From Bacillus pumilus (GTDB taxonomy: Bacteria; Bacillota; Bacilli; Bacillales; Bacillaceae): a stretch of DNA of 64,000 bases. Each line of letters opens with the position of its first letter. Position 1 is the stretch's first letter. The notes under the pieces were generated by a model. That model worked only from the letters and a program-made list of their open reading frames with translations. It did not search any database and was not told where the DNA came from. A program made the translations under genes and the position numbers. The stretch is from assembly GCF_024498355.1 (NCBI RefSeq), contig NZ_CP101833.1, forward strand, positions 2,461,001 through 2,525,000. Direction: 5' to 3'. Positions 8,222 to 16,015 of the stretch are shown here, piece after piece.

Positions 8222-9700
8222 TCAAGTCAGATCGACAGTCATCATGACAACCGACATAGGCGGGAGATCTATGGTTAATTCGCCGGGCTTTACAGCAAAT
8301 TTCTCGAAGTTCGCAGGCTGAATGGAATGAGGATCATCGAATGTATTGTGCGCATTCATCCGTTCAGCTGTCAGCACGCGGCCAGTGGCAGTCGTTTGTG
8401 GATCAATCCCATCTATTGCAAGGGATACCTCTGCTTTTTCATAAGGGTTCAGGTGACAGAAACTAATATGCATCTTGTCAGAGGAACGTGAGGCTGACAC
8501 GCTGACCTGAGGAATTTTTTCACCTCGGCGTTCATACGGCGGTGAATCAAACTCCACTTCAAGTGCTTCTTCCTCCTGATGCACTTGAAACATATGAAAT
8601 ACATGATAGGTAGGGGTCAGGATCATCTTTTCGTCCTTCGTTAACACCATCGCTTGCAGGACATTGACCGTCTGGGCAATATTCGCCATGTGAATCCGCT
8701 GGCAATGACGGTGGAATATATGAAAATGCAGGGCACAGACAAGGGCGTCTCTCAGTGTGTTTTGCTGATATAAAAACCCTGGATTGGTCCCTGGCTCTGG
8801 GTCATACCATGTCCCCCATTCATCAATAATCATCCCGATTCGCTTGTCTGGATCATAACGATCCATGATCTTTCCATGATCCATGACAAGCTGCTCCATC
8901 TCATAGGCCTTTTTCAACGTTGTAAACCATTCATCCTCATCAAAATCAGTCGCAGACCCTTTCTTCTCCCATGTACCAGGAACGGTATAGTAATGCAAAC
9001 TGAGCCCATCCATCCATGGTGCAGCCCGTTCCATTAATACTTTTGTCCAATTCACATCATTTGAATTCGCTCCACAAGCTATTTTATAAATACGGTTACC
9101 AGCAAACTCTCTCACATACGTTTGATAGCGTTTATATAGGTCTGCATAGTATTCAGGTGTCATATTCCCGCCGCAGCCCCAGCTTTCATTGCCTACGCCA
9201 ACATAAGTCAGCTTCCAAGGTTTTTGTTTTCCATTTTGAATGCGCCAATCGGACATAGGTGTCCCCTTAGGAAATGTGATGTATTCTACCCATTCCGCTA
9301 ATTCTTGAACAGACCCGCTTCCAACATTGCCGCAAATATAAGGCTCACATTCAAGTAACTCACACAATCGCATAAATTCATGTGTGCCAAACGCATTTGA
9401 TTCAATGGTACCTCCCCAATGAGTGTTCACCATCGGCTTTCGTTCACTCAGATCGCCAACGCCATTTGCCCAATGATACTCGTCTGCAAAACAGCCGCCC
9501 GGCCACCTAAGCACCGGGATATGTAATGCTTGAAGCGCCTTTAGCACATCGGTTCGAATTCCTTCAATATGGTCAATTGATGAGTCTTCTCCTACCCAAA
9601 TCCCGTCATAAATTCCTCTTCCTAAGTGCTCTTGAAAGTGTCCATAAATGTGTTTAGAAATGCGTCCGATCACGTCATTGACTTTTACTGTACCCTTCAC
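8222..9700 (-). CDS. abf2: GH51 alpha-L-arabinofuranosidase
   Basis: Intracellular enzyme releasing terminal arabinofuranosyl residues from arabino-oligosaccharides; no signal peptide is present. The 492-residue protein shows the GH51 signatures [20 protein letters not shown] near the N-terminus, [26 protein letters not shown] (acid/base glutamate) and [10 protein letters not shown] (nucleophile glutamate). The start is GTG at 9700, with AAAGGGG about 10 nt upstream; no in-frame ATG fits. In B. subtilis the homologue xsa/abf2 lies at the same place between trxA and etfA. I see no AraR operator in the short upstream gap. Confidence 0.93.
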   Translation of the reverse strand: MKGTVKVNDVIGRISKHIYGHFQEHLGRGIYDGIWVGEDSSIDHIEGIRTDVLKALQALHIPVLRWPGGCFADEYHWANGVGDLSERKPMVNTHWGGTIESNAFGTHEFMRLCELLECEPYICGNVGSGSVQELAEWVEYITFPKGTPMSDWRIQNGKQKPWKLTYVGVGNESWGCGGNMTPEYYADLYKRYQTYVREFAGNRIYKIACGANSNDVNWTKVLMERAAPWMDGLSLHYYTVPGTWEKKGSATDFDEDEWFTTLKKAYEMEQLVMDHGKIMDRYDPDKRIGMIIDEWGTWYDPEPGTNPGFLYQQNTLRDALVCALHFHIFHRHCQRIHMANIAQTVNVLQAMVLTKDEKMILTPTYHVFHMFQVHQEEEALEVEFDSPPYERRGEKIPQVSVSASRSSDKMHISFCHLNPYEKAEVSLAIDGIDPQTTATGRVLTAERMNAHNTFDDPHSIQPANFEKFAVKPGELTIDLPPMSVVMMTVDLT

Positions 9701-9743
9701 TTGTCATCCGCCCCTTTGTCTCATAATGACATACAAAAAAACC

Positions 9744-9763
9744 CAGAATACCTAGGCATTCTG
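9744..9763 (-). terminator. Terminator of the fadR-fadB-etfB-etfA operon
   Basis: CAGAAT...ATTCTG hairpin (9744-9763) with inner CC/GG pairing, followed on the minus strand by GGG and seven T. It lies 13 nt after the etfA stop. Confidence 0.85.
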
Positions 9764-9775
9764 AGTGTATGAGCG

Positions 9776-10753
9776 TTACGAGTGGATATTCATCTTTTTT
9801 AACTCTTCATTCAAAAGTGGAACCACTTCGAACAAGTCACCAACAATTCCGTAATCGGCGATTTTGAAGATTTCAGCTTCTGGATCTTTGTTAATCGCCA
9901 CAATGACTTTACTGTTAGACATTCCGGCTAAATGCTGAATCGCGCCTGAAATCCCGCAGGCAATATAAAGGTCAGGTGTGACGACCTTACCGGTTTGACC
10001 AATTTGCAGGGCATAATCACAGTAGTCTGCATCGCAAGCTCCACGCGAGGCACCGACTGCTGCGCCTAGCGTTTGGGCGAGTTCTTTCAGCGGTTCAAAA
10101 CCTTCTTTGCTCTTGACCCCCCGCCCTCCAGCGACAATAACTTTTGCTTCGGATAAGTCTACACCTTCTGACGTTTTTTTAATGACTTCCTTCACGATCG
10201 TTCGCAGGTTCTGAATATCGACAGAAACTGGAGTGACTTCTCCGCCTCGTGACGCATCTCGCTCCAGCGGTGCCACGTTGTTTGGCCGAATGGTCGCCAA
10301 AAGTAGGCGATCCGTCGAGATGACTTTTTCGAAGGCTTTTCCAGAGTAAATCGGTCTAGTGAAAACGAGATGTTCTCCGGTAACGCTGACATCGATCGCA
10401 TCTGAAATCAAGCCTGTCTGCAGGCGTGCTGCTATTTTGGGTGACAAGTCTTTTCCGATAGACGTATGGCCAAAGAGCACTGCATCCGGATTGACTTGAT
10501 CTAATATGGCTTGAAGCGCCTGCGCAAAACCATCTGACGTATAATATGAAAGGTGCGGATGTTCCACTATCATGACATGATCCGCTCCATAGTAAAGCAG
10601 TTCATCGGCTTGTTCTTTGACTTGATCCCCTATTAATACGCCAATGACCTCACCGCCATCAGCCACTTGATGAGCGGCAGCAATCGCTTCAAATGTCACA
10701 TTTCTTAATTTACCGTCACGACTTTCTCCAAGTACAACAACTTTTTTACTCAT
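9776..10753 (-). CDS. etfA: Electron transfer flavoprotein alpha subunit
   Basis: FAD-binding subunit of the ETF heterodimer, which accepts electrons from acyl-CoA dehydrogenases during beta-oxidation. The 325-residue product has an N-terminal ETF alpha/beta fold. The C-terminal FAD domain carries the family signature around GGRGVKSKEGF, GASRGACDADYC and the run LYIACGISGAIQHLAGM. It is the last gene of the fatty-acid cluster, 44 nt after etfB, and is followed by a strong terminator. Confidence 0.97.
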   Translation of the reverse strand: MSKKVVVLGESRDGKLRNVTFEAIAAAHQVADGGEVIGVLIGDQVKEQADELLYYGADHVMIVEHPHLSYYTSDGFAQALQAILDQVNPDAVLFGHTSIGKDLSPKIAARLQTGLISDAIDVSVTGEHLVFTRPIYSGKAFEKVISTDRLLLATIRPNNVAPLERDASRGGEVTPVSVDIQNLRTIVKEVIKKTSEGVDLSEAKVIVAGGRGVKSKEGFEPLKELAQTLGAAVGASRGACDADYCDYALQIGQTGKVVTPDLYIACGISGAIQHLAGMSNSKVIVAINKDPEAEIFKIADYGIVGDLFEVVPLLNEELKKMNIHS

Positions 10754-10797
10754 CTTTCAAGCTCCCCCTTGTTCTCGTGATATCGTAAAGTGGATGT

Positions 10798-11571
10798 TTA
10801 GATGACTTTTGCTTCATTTCTTAGTAGATCTGTCAGTTCTTTGACTTGATCCTGAAGCTCACCGCTCAGCACCTTGCCACCCTCTTTTTTCTCCGGTAAG
10901 AAACGTTCAATTGTTTTGATTTTATATGGCACATCGTCTTCATCGAGATCTAAATCATCTAGTTCCAATTCTTCTAGAGGCTTTTTCTTTGCCTTCATAA
11001 TGCCTGGTAATGATGGATAACGAGGCTCATTAAGACCTTGCTGCGCTGTGACAACAAGCGGGAGCTGGGCGGAAATCACTTCCACGTCACCCTCTGCATC
11101 TCGTTCAATTGAAGCGGAATCACCATCAATTTGAATGCTTGTAATCGTTGTGACATATGAAAACCCAAGTAATTCAGCAAGGCGCGGGGCAACCTGTCCA
11201 GACCCGCCGTCAATCGCCACATTTCCTGCTAAGATCAAGGAAGCATCTTTTTCCTTGAAATAGTGATATAGAATGGTAGAAGCTGAATATTGATCCCACT
11301 CTTCCAAGTCATCTTCAACATTTAACAAAACGGCCTGATCGCAGCCCATAGCAAGCGCTGTTCTCAGCTGTTTCTCCGCATCCTCGCTGCTCACTGTGAC
11401 AACGGTCACTTCTCCTCCGTGCTCATCCCGAAGCTGAATCGCTTCTTCTATTGCATACTCGTCATAAGGATTAATAATGAATTCTGCCCCATCTTCTTGA
11501 ATTGCACCAGACTGAATGGAAATCTTCTCTTCCGTGTCAAACGTACGCTTCATCAAAACAAATATATTCAT
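10798..11571 (-). CDS. etfB: Electron transfer flavoprotein beta subunit
   Basis: AMP-binding partner of EtfA. The 257-residue protein begins MNIFVLMKRTFDTEEK and contains the VTVSSEDAEKQLRTALAMGCDQA and AGNVAIDGGSGQV regions typical of ETF-beta, with the ETF-beta signature in the middle (VVTAQQGLNEPRYPSLPGIM). A GGGGGAGA site precedes the ATG at 11571. It lies between fadB and etfA in the FadR-controlled cluster. Confidence 0.96.
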   Translation of the reverse strand: MNIFVLMKRTFDTEEKISIQSGAIQEDGAEFIINPYDEYAIEEAIQLRDEHGGEVTVVTVSSEDAEKQLRTALAMGCDQAVLLNVEDDLEEWDQYSASTILYHYFKEKDASLILAGNVAIDGGSGQVAPRLAELLGFSYVTTITSIQIDGDSASIERDAEGDVEVISAQLPLVVTAQQGLNEPRYPSLPGIMKAKKKPLEELELDDLDLDEDDVPYKIKTIERFLPEKKEGGKVLSGELQDQVKELTDLLRNEAKVI

Positions 11572-11602
11572 TCATTTCTCCCCCTTGTGTCGTACTAATC
11601 CC

Positions 11603-12382
11603 TTATTCCCCTTTAAAGTTCGGTTTGCGCTTTTCGATAAAGGCTTGGATGCCTTCTTTGGCGTCATTTGATTGGAATACCTCACCAAACTTTTTGGCTT
11701 CCAGCTTCATTCCGCCATCATATGAGTACACTTTTGCCGCATTCAATAACTCAAGCACATACTCGAGCGTTTTAGGGCTTTTCGCTGCAAATTTCATCGC
11801 AAGTGTTTTGGCTGTATCCAGCGCTTCTTCCTCTGTTTCTGCAAGCTTTGAAACAAGCCCGCAGGCAAGTGCCTCTTTTCCTGTAATCGGCTCAGCTGTT
11901 CCCATCATTTCAAGTGCTTTAGCAGACCCAACATAGCGAGGCAGGCGCTGCGTGCCGCCGAATCCTGGAATGATGCCGAGGTTTAGTTCCGGCAGCCCAA
12001 GCTTCGCCTCTTTTGTTGCAATTCGAATATCACATGACATCGCCAGCTCAAGACCTCCGCCTAGTGCTGCTCCGTGAATAGAGGCAATGACTGGTTTTGG
12101 ACATTGCTCAATTCGTTCAAAGACTTGCTGTCCTCTGTCTGCAAGACTCGCATAATCTGACTCTTTCTGTAAGGTCGTAAATTCTTTAATATCAGCACCT
12201 GCTGAAAAGAACCTGCCTTCTCCGTGGATCACAATGGCTCTCACTTCTTCGTTTTGTTCGAGCTGGTCAAACATATCATTGAGCTCAGTGAGAAGCTGAG
12301 AAGATAAGGCGTTTGCAGGTGGATGTTGAATCGTGATGAGCGCTATTTGTTCTTCTTGATGTAAGCTGAGTATCTTTTCCAT
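11603..12382 (-). CDS. fadB: Enoyl-CoA hydratase (crotonase family)
   Basis: Hydrates trans-2-enoyl-CoA in beta-oxidation; the B. subtilis homologue is fadB/ysiB. The 259-residue product has the crotonase oxyanion-hole segments FFSAGADIKEF and IHGAALGGGLELAM, and the catalytic glutamate region GLPELNLGIIPGFGGTQRLPR. Two ATGs are possible. The one at 12382 has the AAGG site about 9 nt upstream, whereas the one at 12391 abuts it, so I use 12382. It lies between fadR and etfB. Confidence 0.95.
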   Translation of the reverse strand: MEKILSLHQEEQIALITIQHPPANALSSQLLTELNDMFDQLEQNEEVRAIVIHGEGRFFSAGADIKEFTTLQKESDYASLADRGQQVFERIEQCPKPVIASIHGAALGGGLELAMSCDIRIATKEAKLGLPELNLGIIPGFGGTQRLPRYVGSAKALEMMGTAEPITGKEALACGLVSKLAETEEEALDTAKTLAMKFAAKSPKTLEYVLELLNAAKVYSYDGGMKLEAKKFGEVFQSNDAKEGIQAFIEKRKPNFKGE

Positions 12383-12407
12383 GTCAATCATCCTTTTTCA
12401 ATTGTCT

Positions 12408-12992
12408 TTAAGATTGATGTATTCCGTTTAAAAGAAGATCATGTACGTTTTCTGCAAGTGCAGTCAGATCATACTTTTGATCATTCATGACCCATGTTGT
12501 AGCGGTTTCATCAATCGTCCCAAATACCATTTGTCTCGCTAAGCGAACATCCAAATCTTGTCTGAATTCTCCTGTTTTCTTTCCCTCTGTTAAAATCGTC
12601 TCGAGCATATTTAAATACCCTTTCAGCACCTCATTGATTTTTTGCCGCAGCTCAAGGTTTGACTGCCTGAGTTCAAGCTGTGTCACAAGAGCCAAATGAT
12701 GATCTTGCGAAAGCAGGCGAAAGTGCTCCTGAATCAGCAGAAGAAGTTTTTCTTTGGCAGACGGTTTCTTTTGAATATCTGTTTCCATCCGTTCGATGAA
12801 TTGTCCCATTTTTTCTTTGAATAATGAGATCAGAATATCCTCTTTGTTTTTGAAATAGAGATAAATCGTTCCGTCTGCTACCCCTGCTTGTTTGGCAATC
12901 TTTGAAACTTGTGATTGATGATAGCCGTTCTCTGCAATCACCACAACTGCTGCATCAATAATTTGCATGTACTTCGGTCTTTTCTGCTTCAA
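12408..12992 (-). CDS. fadR: TetR-family fatty-acid degradation repressor FadR
   Basis: Repressor of beta-oxidation genes, released by long-chain acyl-CoA in B. subtilis. The N-terminal TetR helix-turn-helix (VSKIAKQAGVADGTIYLYF) is nearly identical to B. subtilis FadR (YsiA), and the rest forms the ligand-binding helical domain. The start is TTG at 12992 (giving MKQKRPKYMQ, 194 residues), with AAAGGGA 9 nt upstream; the longer frame would read through the operator. Its own strong promoter and a FadR-type palindrome lie directly upstream, suggesting autoregulation. Confidence 0.95.
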   Translation of the reverse strand: MKQKRPKYMQIIDAAVVVIAENGYHQSQVSKIAKQAGVADGTIYLYFKNKEDILISLFKEKMGQFIERMETDIQKKPSAKEKLLLLIQEHFRLLSQDHHLALVTQLELRQSNLELRQKINEVLKGYLNMLETILTEGKKTGEFRQDLDVRLARQMVFGTIDETATTWVMNDQKYDLTALAENVHDLLLNGIHQS

Positions 12993-13014
12993 TGTGCTTC
13001 GTCCCTTTCTAAAT

Positions 13015-13032
13015 TGAATGAGCATTCATTCA
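13015..13032. promoter_or_regulatory. FadR-type operator
   Basis: An 18-bp palindrome, TGAATGAATGCTCATTCA on the minus strand, matches the known FadR box pattern (TGAATGA and TCATTCA half-sites). It lies just downstream of the -10 box of the fadR promoter, where bound repressor would block initiation. Confidence 0.85.
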
Positions 13033-13039
13033 TAACTTC

Positions 13040-13068
13040 ATGTTAAAAAGAAACGAGTGATTTGTCAA
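13040..13068 (-). promoter_or_regulatory. Strong sigma-A promoter of fadR-fadB-etfB-etfA
   Basis: Perfect TTGACA (13063-13068), a 17-nt spacer and TAACAT (13040-13045) on the minus strand, upstream of the TTG start of fadR. Confidence 0.85.
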
Positions 13069-13126
13069 GTGCTCTTCTTCTTTCTTTTCAACCTTTAGCA
13101 TACCAGAGCAGACAGTCACAATTCAA

Positions 13127-13152
13127 ATCATCCGGCCGCTGGACCGGATGAT
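13127..13152 (-). terminator. Hairpin after lcfA
   Basis: ATCATCCGG (13127-13135) pairs with CCGGATGAT (13144-13152). The minus strand has only a weak T tract afterwards, so termination may be partial and allow read-through into fadR. Confidence 0.6.
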
Positions 13153-13157
13153 GCAGG

Positions 13158-14876
13158 TTATTTTTTAAATTGGTCAACTGGCGCTTCAAAAGAAGATGAT
13201 TGCTTTCTTTTTTCTTCTTCAATCAACACTCTGCGCAAGATTTTCCCTACGGCCGTTTTAGGCAGTGACTCTTTAAATTCATAGACACGCGGCACTTTAA
13301 ATGAAGCAATTCTCGTTCGAACAAAACGATCGAGCTCATCCTCAGTTAAATAGGCATCCTTTTTTGGGACAACAAATGCTTTCACTGTTTCTCCCCTGTA
13401 CGGATCTGGAATACCTGCAACGACGACTTCTTGTACAAGCTCATGCTCATAAAGGGCTTCCTCGACCTCTCTTGGATAAATATTATAGCCGCTCGCAATG
13501 ATGACATCTTTTTTCCGGTCTACTATATAGAAGAAACCGTCTTCATCCATATATCCAATATCTCCGGTGAAAAACCACCCGTCCTTTAACACAGCCGCTG
13601 TCTCTTCTGGCTGATTCCAGTACCCTTTCATAATTTGCGGCCCTTTGACAATAATTTCACCATGCTCATATGGCTCTTTGAGTCCCCCAGTTTCATCGCA
13701 ATAAATGCCGGCATCTGTATTGGGCCAAGGACAGCCAATACTGCCAGTTTTGTTCGCTCCCCATAAGAAGTTGGCATGGGTAACTGGTGAGGTTTCTGAA
13801 AGACCATATCCCTCCACTAAACGTCCTCCTGTTAATTTTTCAAAGCTTTGTTTGACTTCAACAGGAAGAGCCGCAGAGCCGCTTAAACAAGCCGTAATGG
13901 ACGACAGGTCATACTTTTCAATATTCGGGTGATGCAGCAGGGCGATATACATCGTTGGTGCTCCTGGAAACAACGTTGGCCTCTGTTTTTCAATGGTTTT
14001 GAGAGTGTCAGCCACGTCAAAACGAGGAAGAAGAATCATTTGATGACCTTCTTTGACTGCAAGGTTCAACACAGTGGTCATTCCGTACACATGAAAAAAC
14101 GGAATAATGCCAAGAATCCGTTCTTTTCCCCCGTTCGTTTTATACATCCAGGATGCACACATTTCTGTATTGGCTAAAATATTTTCATGCGTGAGCATGA
14201 CCCCTTTCGGTAAACCGGTCGTTCCCCCTGTATACTGCAAAACAGCGACATCCTCTTTCGGTTGAAAGGCCTGCTGTGGAATCTGTTCTCCTGACGATTC
14301 TTTCATCACCTGCGAGAAGTGATGAATGGTATCACTTTTCTCGACTTGGATGACCATTTTGTTTTTTCTTCTTTGGACAATGGGGAAAAGAATGTTTTTC
14401 GGAAATGGCAAATAATCTTGTAGTTTGGTGATGATTAAGTGCTCCATACTTGTCAGCGCTTTCATTTTATAGGCCTTTGGATACAAAAGATCGAGTGTGA
14501 TCAGCACTTTAGAGCCGCTGTCCTCCATTTGATACTCAAGTTCTTTCTCTGTATAAAGCGGGTTCGTTTGAACAACAATGCCGCCTGCTATCAAAACAGC
14601 ATAATAAGAAATAACCGATTGAGGGCAGTTTGGCAGCATAATAGCCACACGGTCGCCTTTTTTTACGCCAATTTTCATCAGGTGATTGGCTAGTTTAAGT
14701 GCCTCTTCTTGTAACTGTTCATAGGTGATGTTTTTTCCTAAAAAATGAATGGCTGTATGCTCAGGTGCTGCCTCTGCGGAGCTGAATAAGTAAGATTGTA
14801 ACGTTTCATTTGGGATGGTGAGTTCGTGGGGAATTTGATTCGGGTAATGCAGAAGCCAACGTTTATCTGACTGCAT
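13158..14876 (-). CDS. lcfA: Long-chain fatty-acid-CoA ligase
   Basis: Activates long-chain fatty acids to acyl-CoA with ATP, the entry step of beta-oxidation. The 572-residue protein has the AMP-binding motif YTGGTTGLPKGVMLT, the GYGLSETSP core, and the C-terminal TGDIGYMDEDGFFYIVDRKKD hinge with the catalytic lysine in PKTAVGKILRR. The start ATG at 14876 gives MQSDKRWLL, like B. subtilis LcfA. It lies upstream of fadR, with a hairpin between them. Confidence 0.96.
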   Translation of the reverse strand: MQSDKRWLLHYPNQIPHELTIPNETLQSYLFSSAEAAPEHTAIHFLGKNITYEQLQEEALKLANHLMKIGVKKGDRVAIMLPNCPQSVISYYAVLIAGGIVVQTNPLYTEKELEYQMEDSGSKVLITLDLLYPKAYKMKALTSMEHLIITKLQDYLPFPKNILFPIVQRRKNKMVIQVEKSDTIHHFSQVMKESSGEQIPQQAFQPKEDVAVLQYTGGTTGLPKGVMLTHENILANTEMCASWMYKTNGGKERILGIIPFFHVYGMTTVLNLAVKEGHQMILLPRFDVADTLKTIEKQRPTLFPGAPTMYIALLHHPNIEKYDLSSITACLSGSAALPVEVKQSFEKLTGGRLVEGYGLSETSPVTHANFLWGANKTGSIGCPWPNTDAGIYCDETGGLKEPYEHGEIIVKGPQIMKGYWNQPEETAAVLKDGWFFTGDIGYMDEDGFFYIVDRKKDVIIASGYNIYPREVEEALYEHELVQEVVVAGIPDPYRGETVKAFVVPKKDAYLTEDELDRFVRTRIASFKVPRVYEFKESLPKTAVGKILRRVLIEEEKRKQSSSFEAPVDQFKK

Positions 14877-14910
14877 AAAAACCCTCCTTCCTGAACTTTC
14901 GTACTATTTT

Positions 14911-14919
14911 ATTATAGCA
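14911..14919 (-). promoter_or_regulatory. Extended -10 promoter of lcfA
   Basis: Minus-strand TGCTATAAT: a perfect TATAAT (14911-14916) with upstream TG; no good -35 is present. The start would be about 28 nt before the lcfA ATG. I see no TGAATGA/TCATTCA FadR palindrome here. Confidence 0.65.
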
Positions 14920-14977
14920 AACTTTTCCTTAGGGCAGTTTCCTTTTTTCAAATAGAGCTTGGTTCAATTGCACACCT

Positions 14978-15436
14978 TCATTTTTTCGCCTGTGCTTCTA
15001 TAGATGCTCTTTTTCCTTCGTGATGCCACTTCTCATATAATCCCCCAACCGCACGGAACGCCTCATTGACTCTTTCCACGATCTGTTTATGGATACTAGG
15101 GTCATGAGGTAAATGTGTATGGATGTTGTCGACTTGATACTGCTTCAGCATGTCTATGTAAACAGTGAGAAAGATGGTGTCTTCTAAAACCCAATAAATG
15201 ACTTCATCCGCCTCTGTTGTTCTTTTATGAAGCACTTGCACTCCTCGTTCATATTGAATGAGGATATAGCCATTTCGATCAATCTGAATATATGGACTCA
15301 AATCATCAAAAAAACCAGTCGTTTGAAATGGACGTGCGATATACGGTTCATATATGTCTCGGGGAAGTGATGTTTTTTGGAGACAAGTATCAATTCGCTT
15401 CATCAGTTCGTCTTTTTGTAGAATTTGCTTCATCAT
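14978..15436 (-). CDS. Imm63-like protein
   Basis: A 152-residue cytosolic protein. Its central part (YIQIDRNGYILIQYERG, then TTEADEVIYWVLED) resembles the Imm63 immunity family, in which an ERG motif and a YW motif are conserved. Family members are predicted immunity proteins against polymorphic toxins, but no toxin, secretion signal or second immunity gene is nearby. AAAGGCGG precedes the ATG. The gene begins just after a terminator hairpin and has no clear promoter of its own. Family assignment is from pattern recall; function is unproven. Confidence 0.6.
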   Translation of the reverse strand: MMKQILQKDELMKRIDTCLQKTSLPRDIYEPYIARPFQTTGFFDDLSPYIQIDRNGYILIQYERGVQVLHKRTTEADEVIYWVLEDTIFLTVYIDMLKQYQVDNIHTHLPHDPSIHKQIVERVNEAFRAVGGLYEKWHHEGKRASIEAQAKK

Positions 15437-15459
15437 GATTCGCCGCCTTTAATGAGATA

Positions 15460-15489
15460 AAAGCTGTCAAGTGGTTCCCTGACAGCTTT
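15460..15489 (-). terminator. Terminator after the yshE small-ORF unit
   Basis: AAAGCTGTCA (15460-15469) pairs perfectly with TGACAGCTTT (15480-15489). The T tract is short (TTTTA), so it could be leaky into the Imm63-like gene that starts about 20 nt later. Confidence 0.7.
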
Positions 15490-15509
15490 CTAACATTGTA
15501 TTCTTCATT

Positions 15510-15587
15510 TCACAGGAACATGTAAACGGCGCCAATGACCGCAAAAGTGCAGGCAACTACAATTAATACTTTTGCTAGCTTTTCCAT
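15510..15587 (-). CDS. 25-residue putative membrane peptide
   Basis: ATG (15585-15587) is preceded by AAGGAGA, which overlaps the yshE stop codon, so translation would be coupled to yshE. The product begins MEKLAKVLIVVACTF and ends GAVYMFL: one hydrophobic helix with a short basic N-terminus. No named family is recognised. The strong ribosome binding site and position inside a transcribed unit, before its terminator, make it more credible than a chance ORF. Confidence 0.6.
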   Translation of the reverse strand: MEKLAKVLIVVACTFAVIGAVYMFL

Positions 15588-15596
15588 GTCGTCTCC

Positions 15597-16001
15597 TTAA
15601 ATGCCGGCTGCTACTACGTAAGACAGCCCAACTGAAATAATGAGTGAAATAAACCCAACTGCTCTATTATCATTCTCAATCTCTTTATCTACTTTAAATC
15701 TTGGAGTTAAAAATTCAAAAATGAAATAGCTGACAAGCAGCATCACAAAGCCGTATACGCCCCATCCAACCATTTGAAGAAGGGAGTTGTGCTGTGCGAT
15801 GGAATGCTGAAACACATTCGCAATCCCAAAGATCTTCCCGCCGGTTGCCATGGCAACCGCTAAGTTCCCCCGCTGGATCTCTTCCCAGTTTTTATAGGAG
15901 GTCACGAGTTCAAAAATGGTTAGAAATAAGACAAGACATAGGACCGCCACGCTGTAATAGGCGGCGATTTCCACAAGTTCATTTTCCCAAAAGGCTTTCA
16001 T
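15597..16001 (-). CDS. yshE: DUF350 membrane protein YshE
   Basis: Integral membrane protein of unknown function. The 134 residues contain about four hydrophobic spans and the DUF350 pattern ending FKVDKEIENDNRAVGFI. It starts 14 nt after the mutS2 stop with AAGGAGAA upstream, so it is probably cotranscribed with mutS2. B. subtilis has the same gene at the same position. Confidence 0.9.
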   Translation of the reverse strand: MKAFWENELVEIAAYYSVAVLCLVLFLTIFELVTSYKNWEEIQRGNLAVAMATGGKIFGIANVFQHSIAQHNSLLQMVGWGVYGFVMLLVSYFIFEFLTPRFKVDKEIENDNRAVGFISLIISVGLSYVVAAGI

Positions 16002-16015
16002 GCGTTTTCTCCTTT

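Noticed and set aside
9701-9775. AraR operator for the arabinofuranosidase gene
   Set aside because: No ACGTAC-centred palindrome is present; the gap mainly holds the etfA terminator.
11502-11936. 144-residue plus-strand open frame
   Set aside because: It lies antisense to etfB and fadB, which are clear conserved genes, and lacks a ribosome binding site or recognisable motif.
14885-14916. FadR box upstream of lcfA
   Set aside because: No TGAATGA/TCATTCA half-sites in the lcfA leader, unlike the clear palindrome before fadR.
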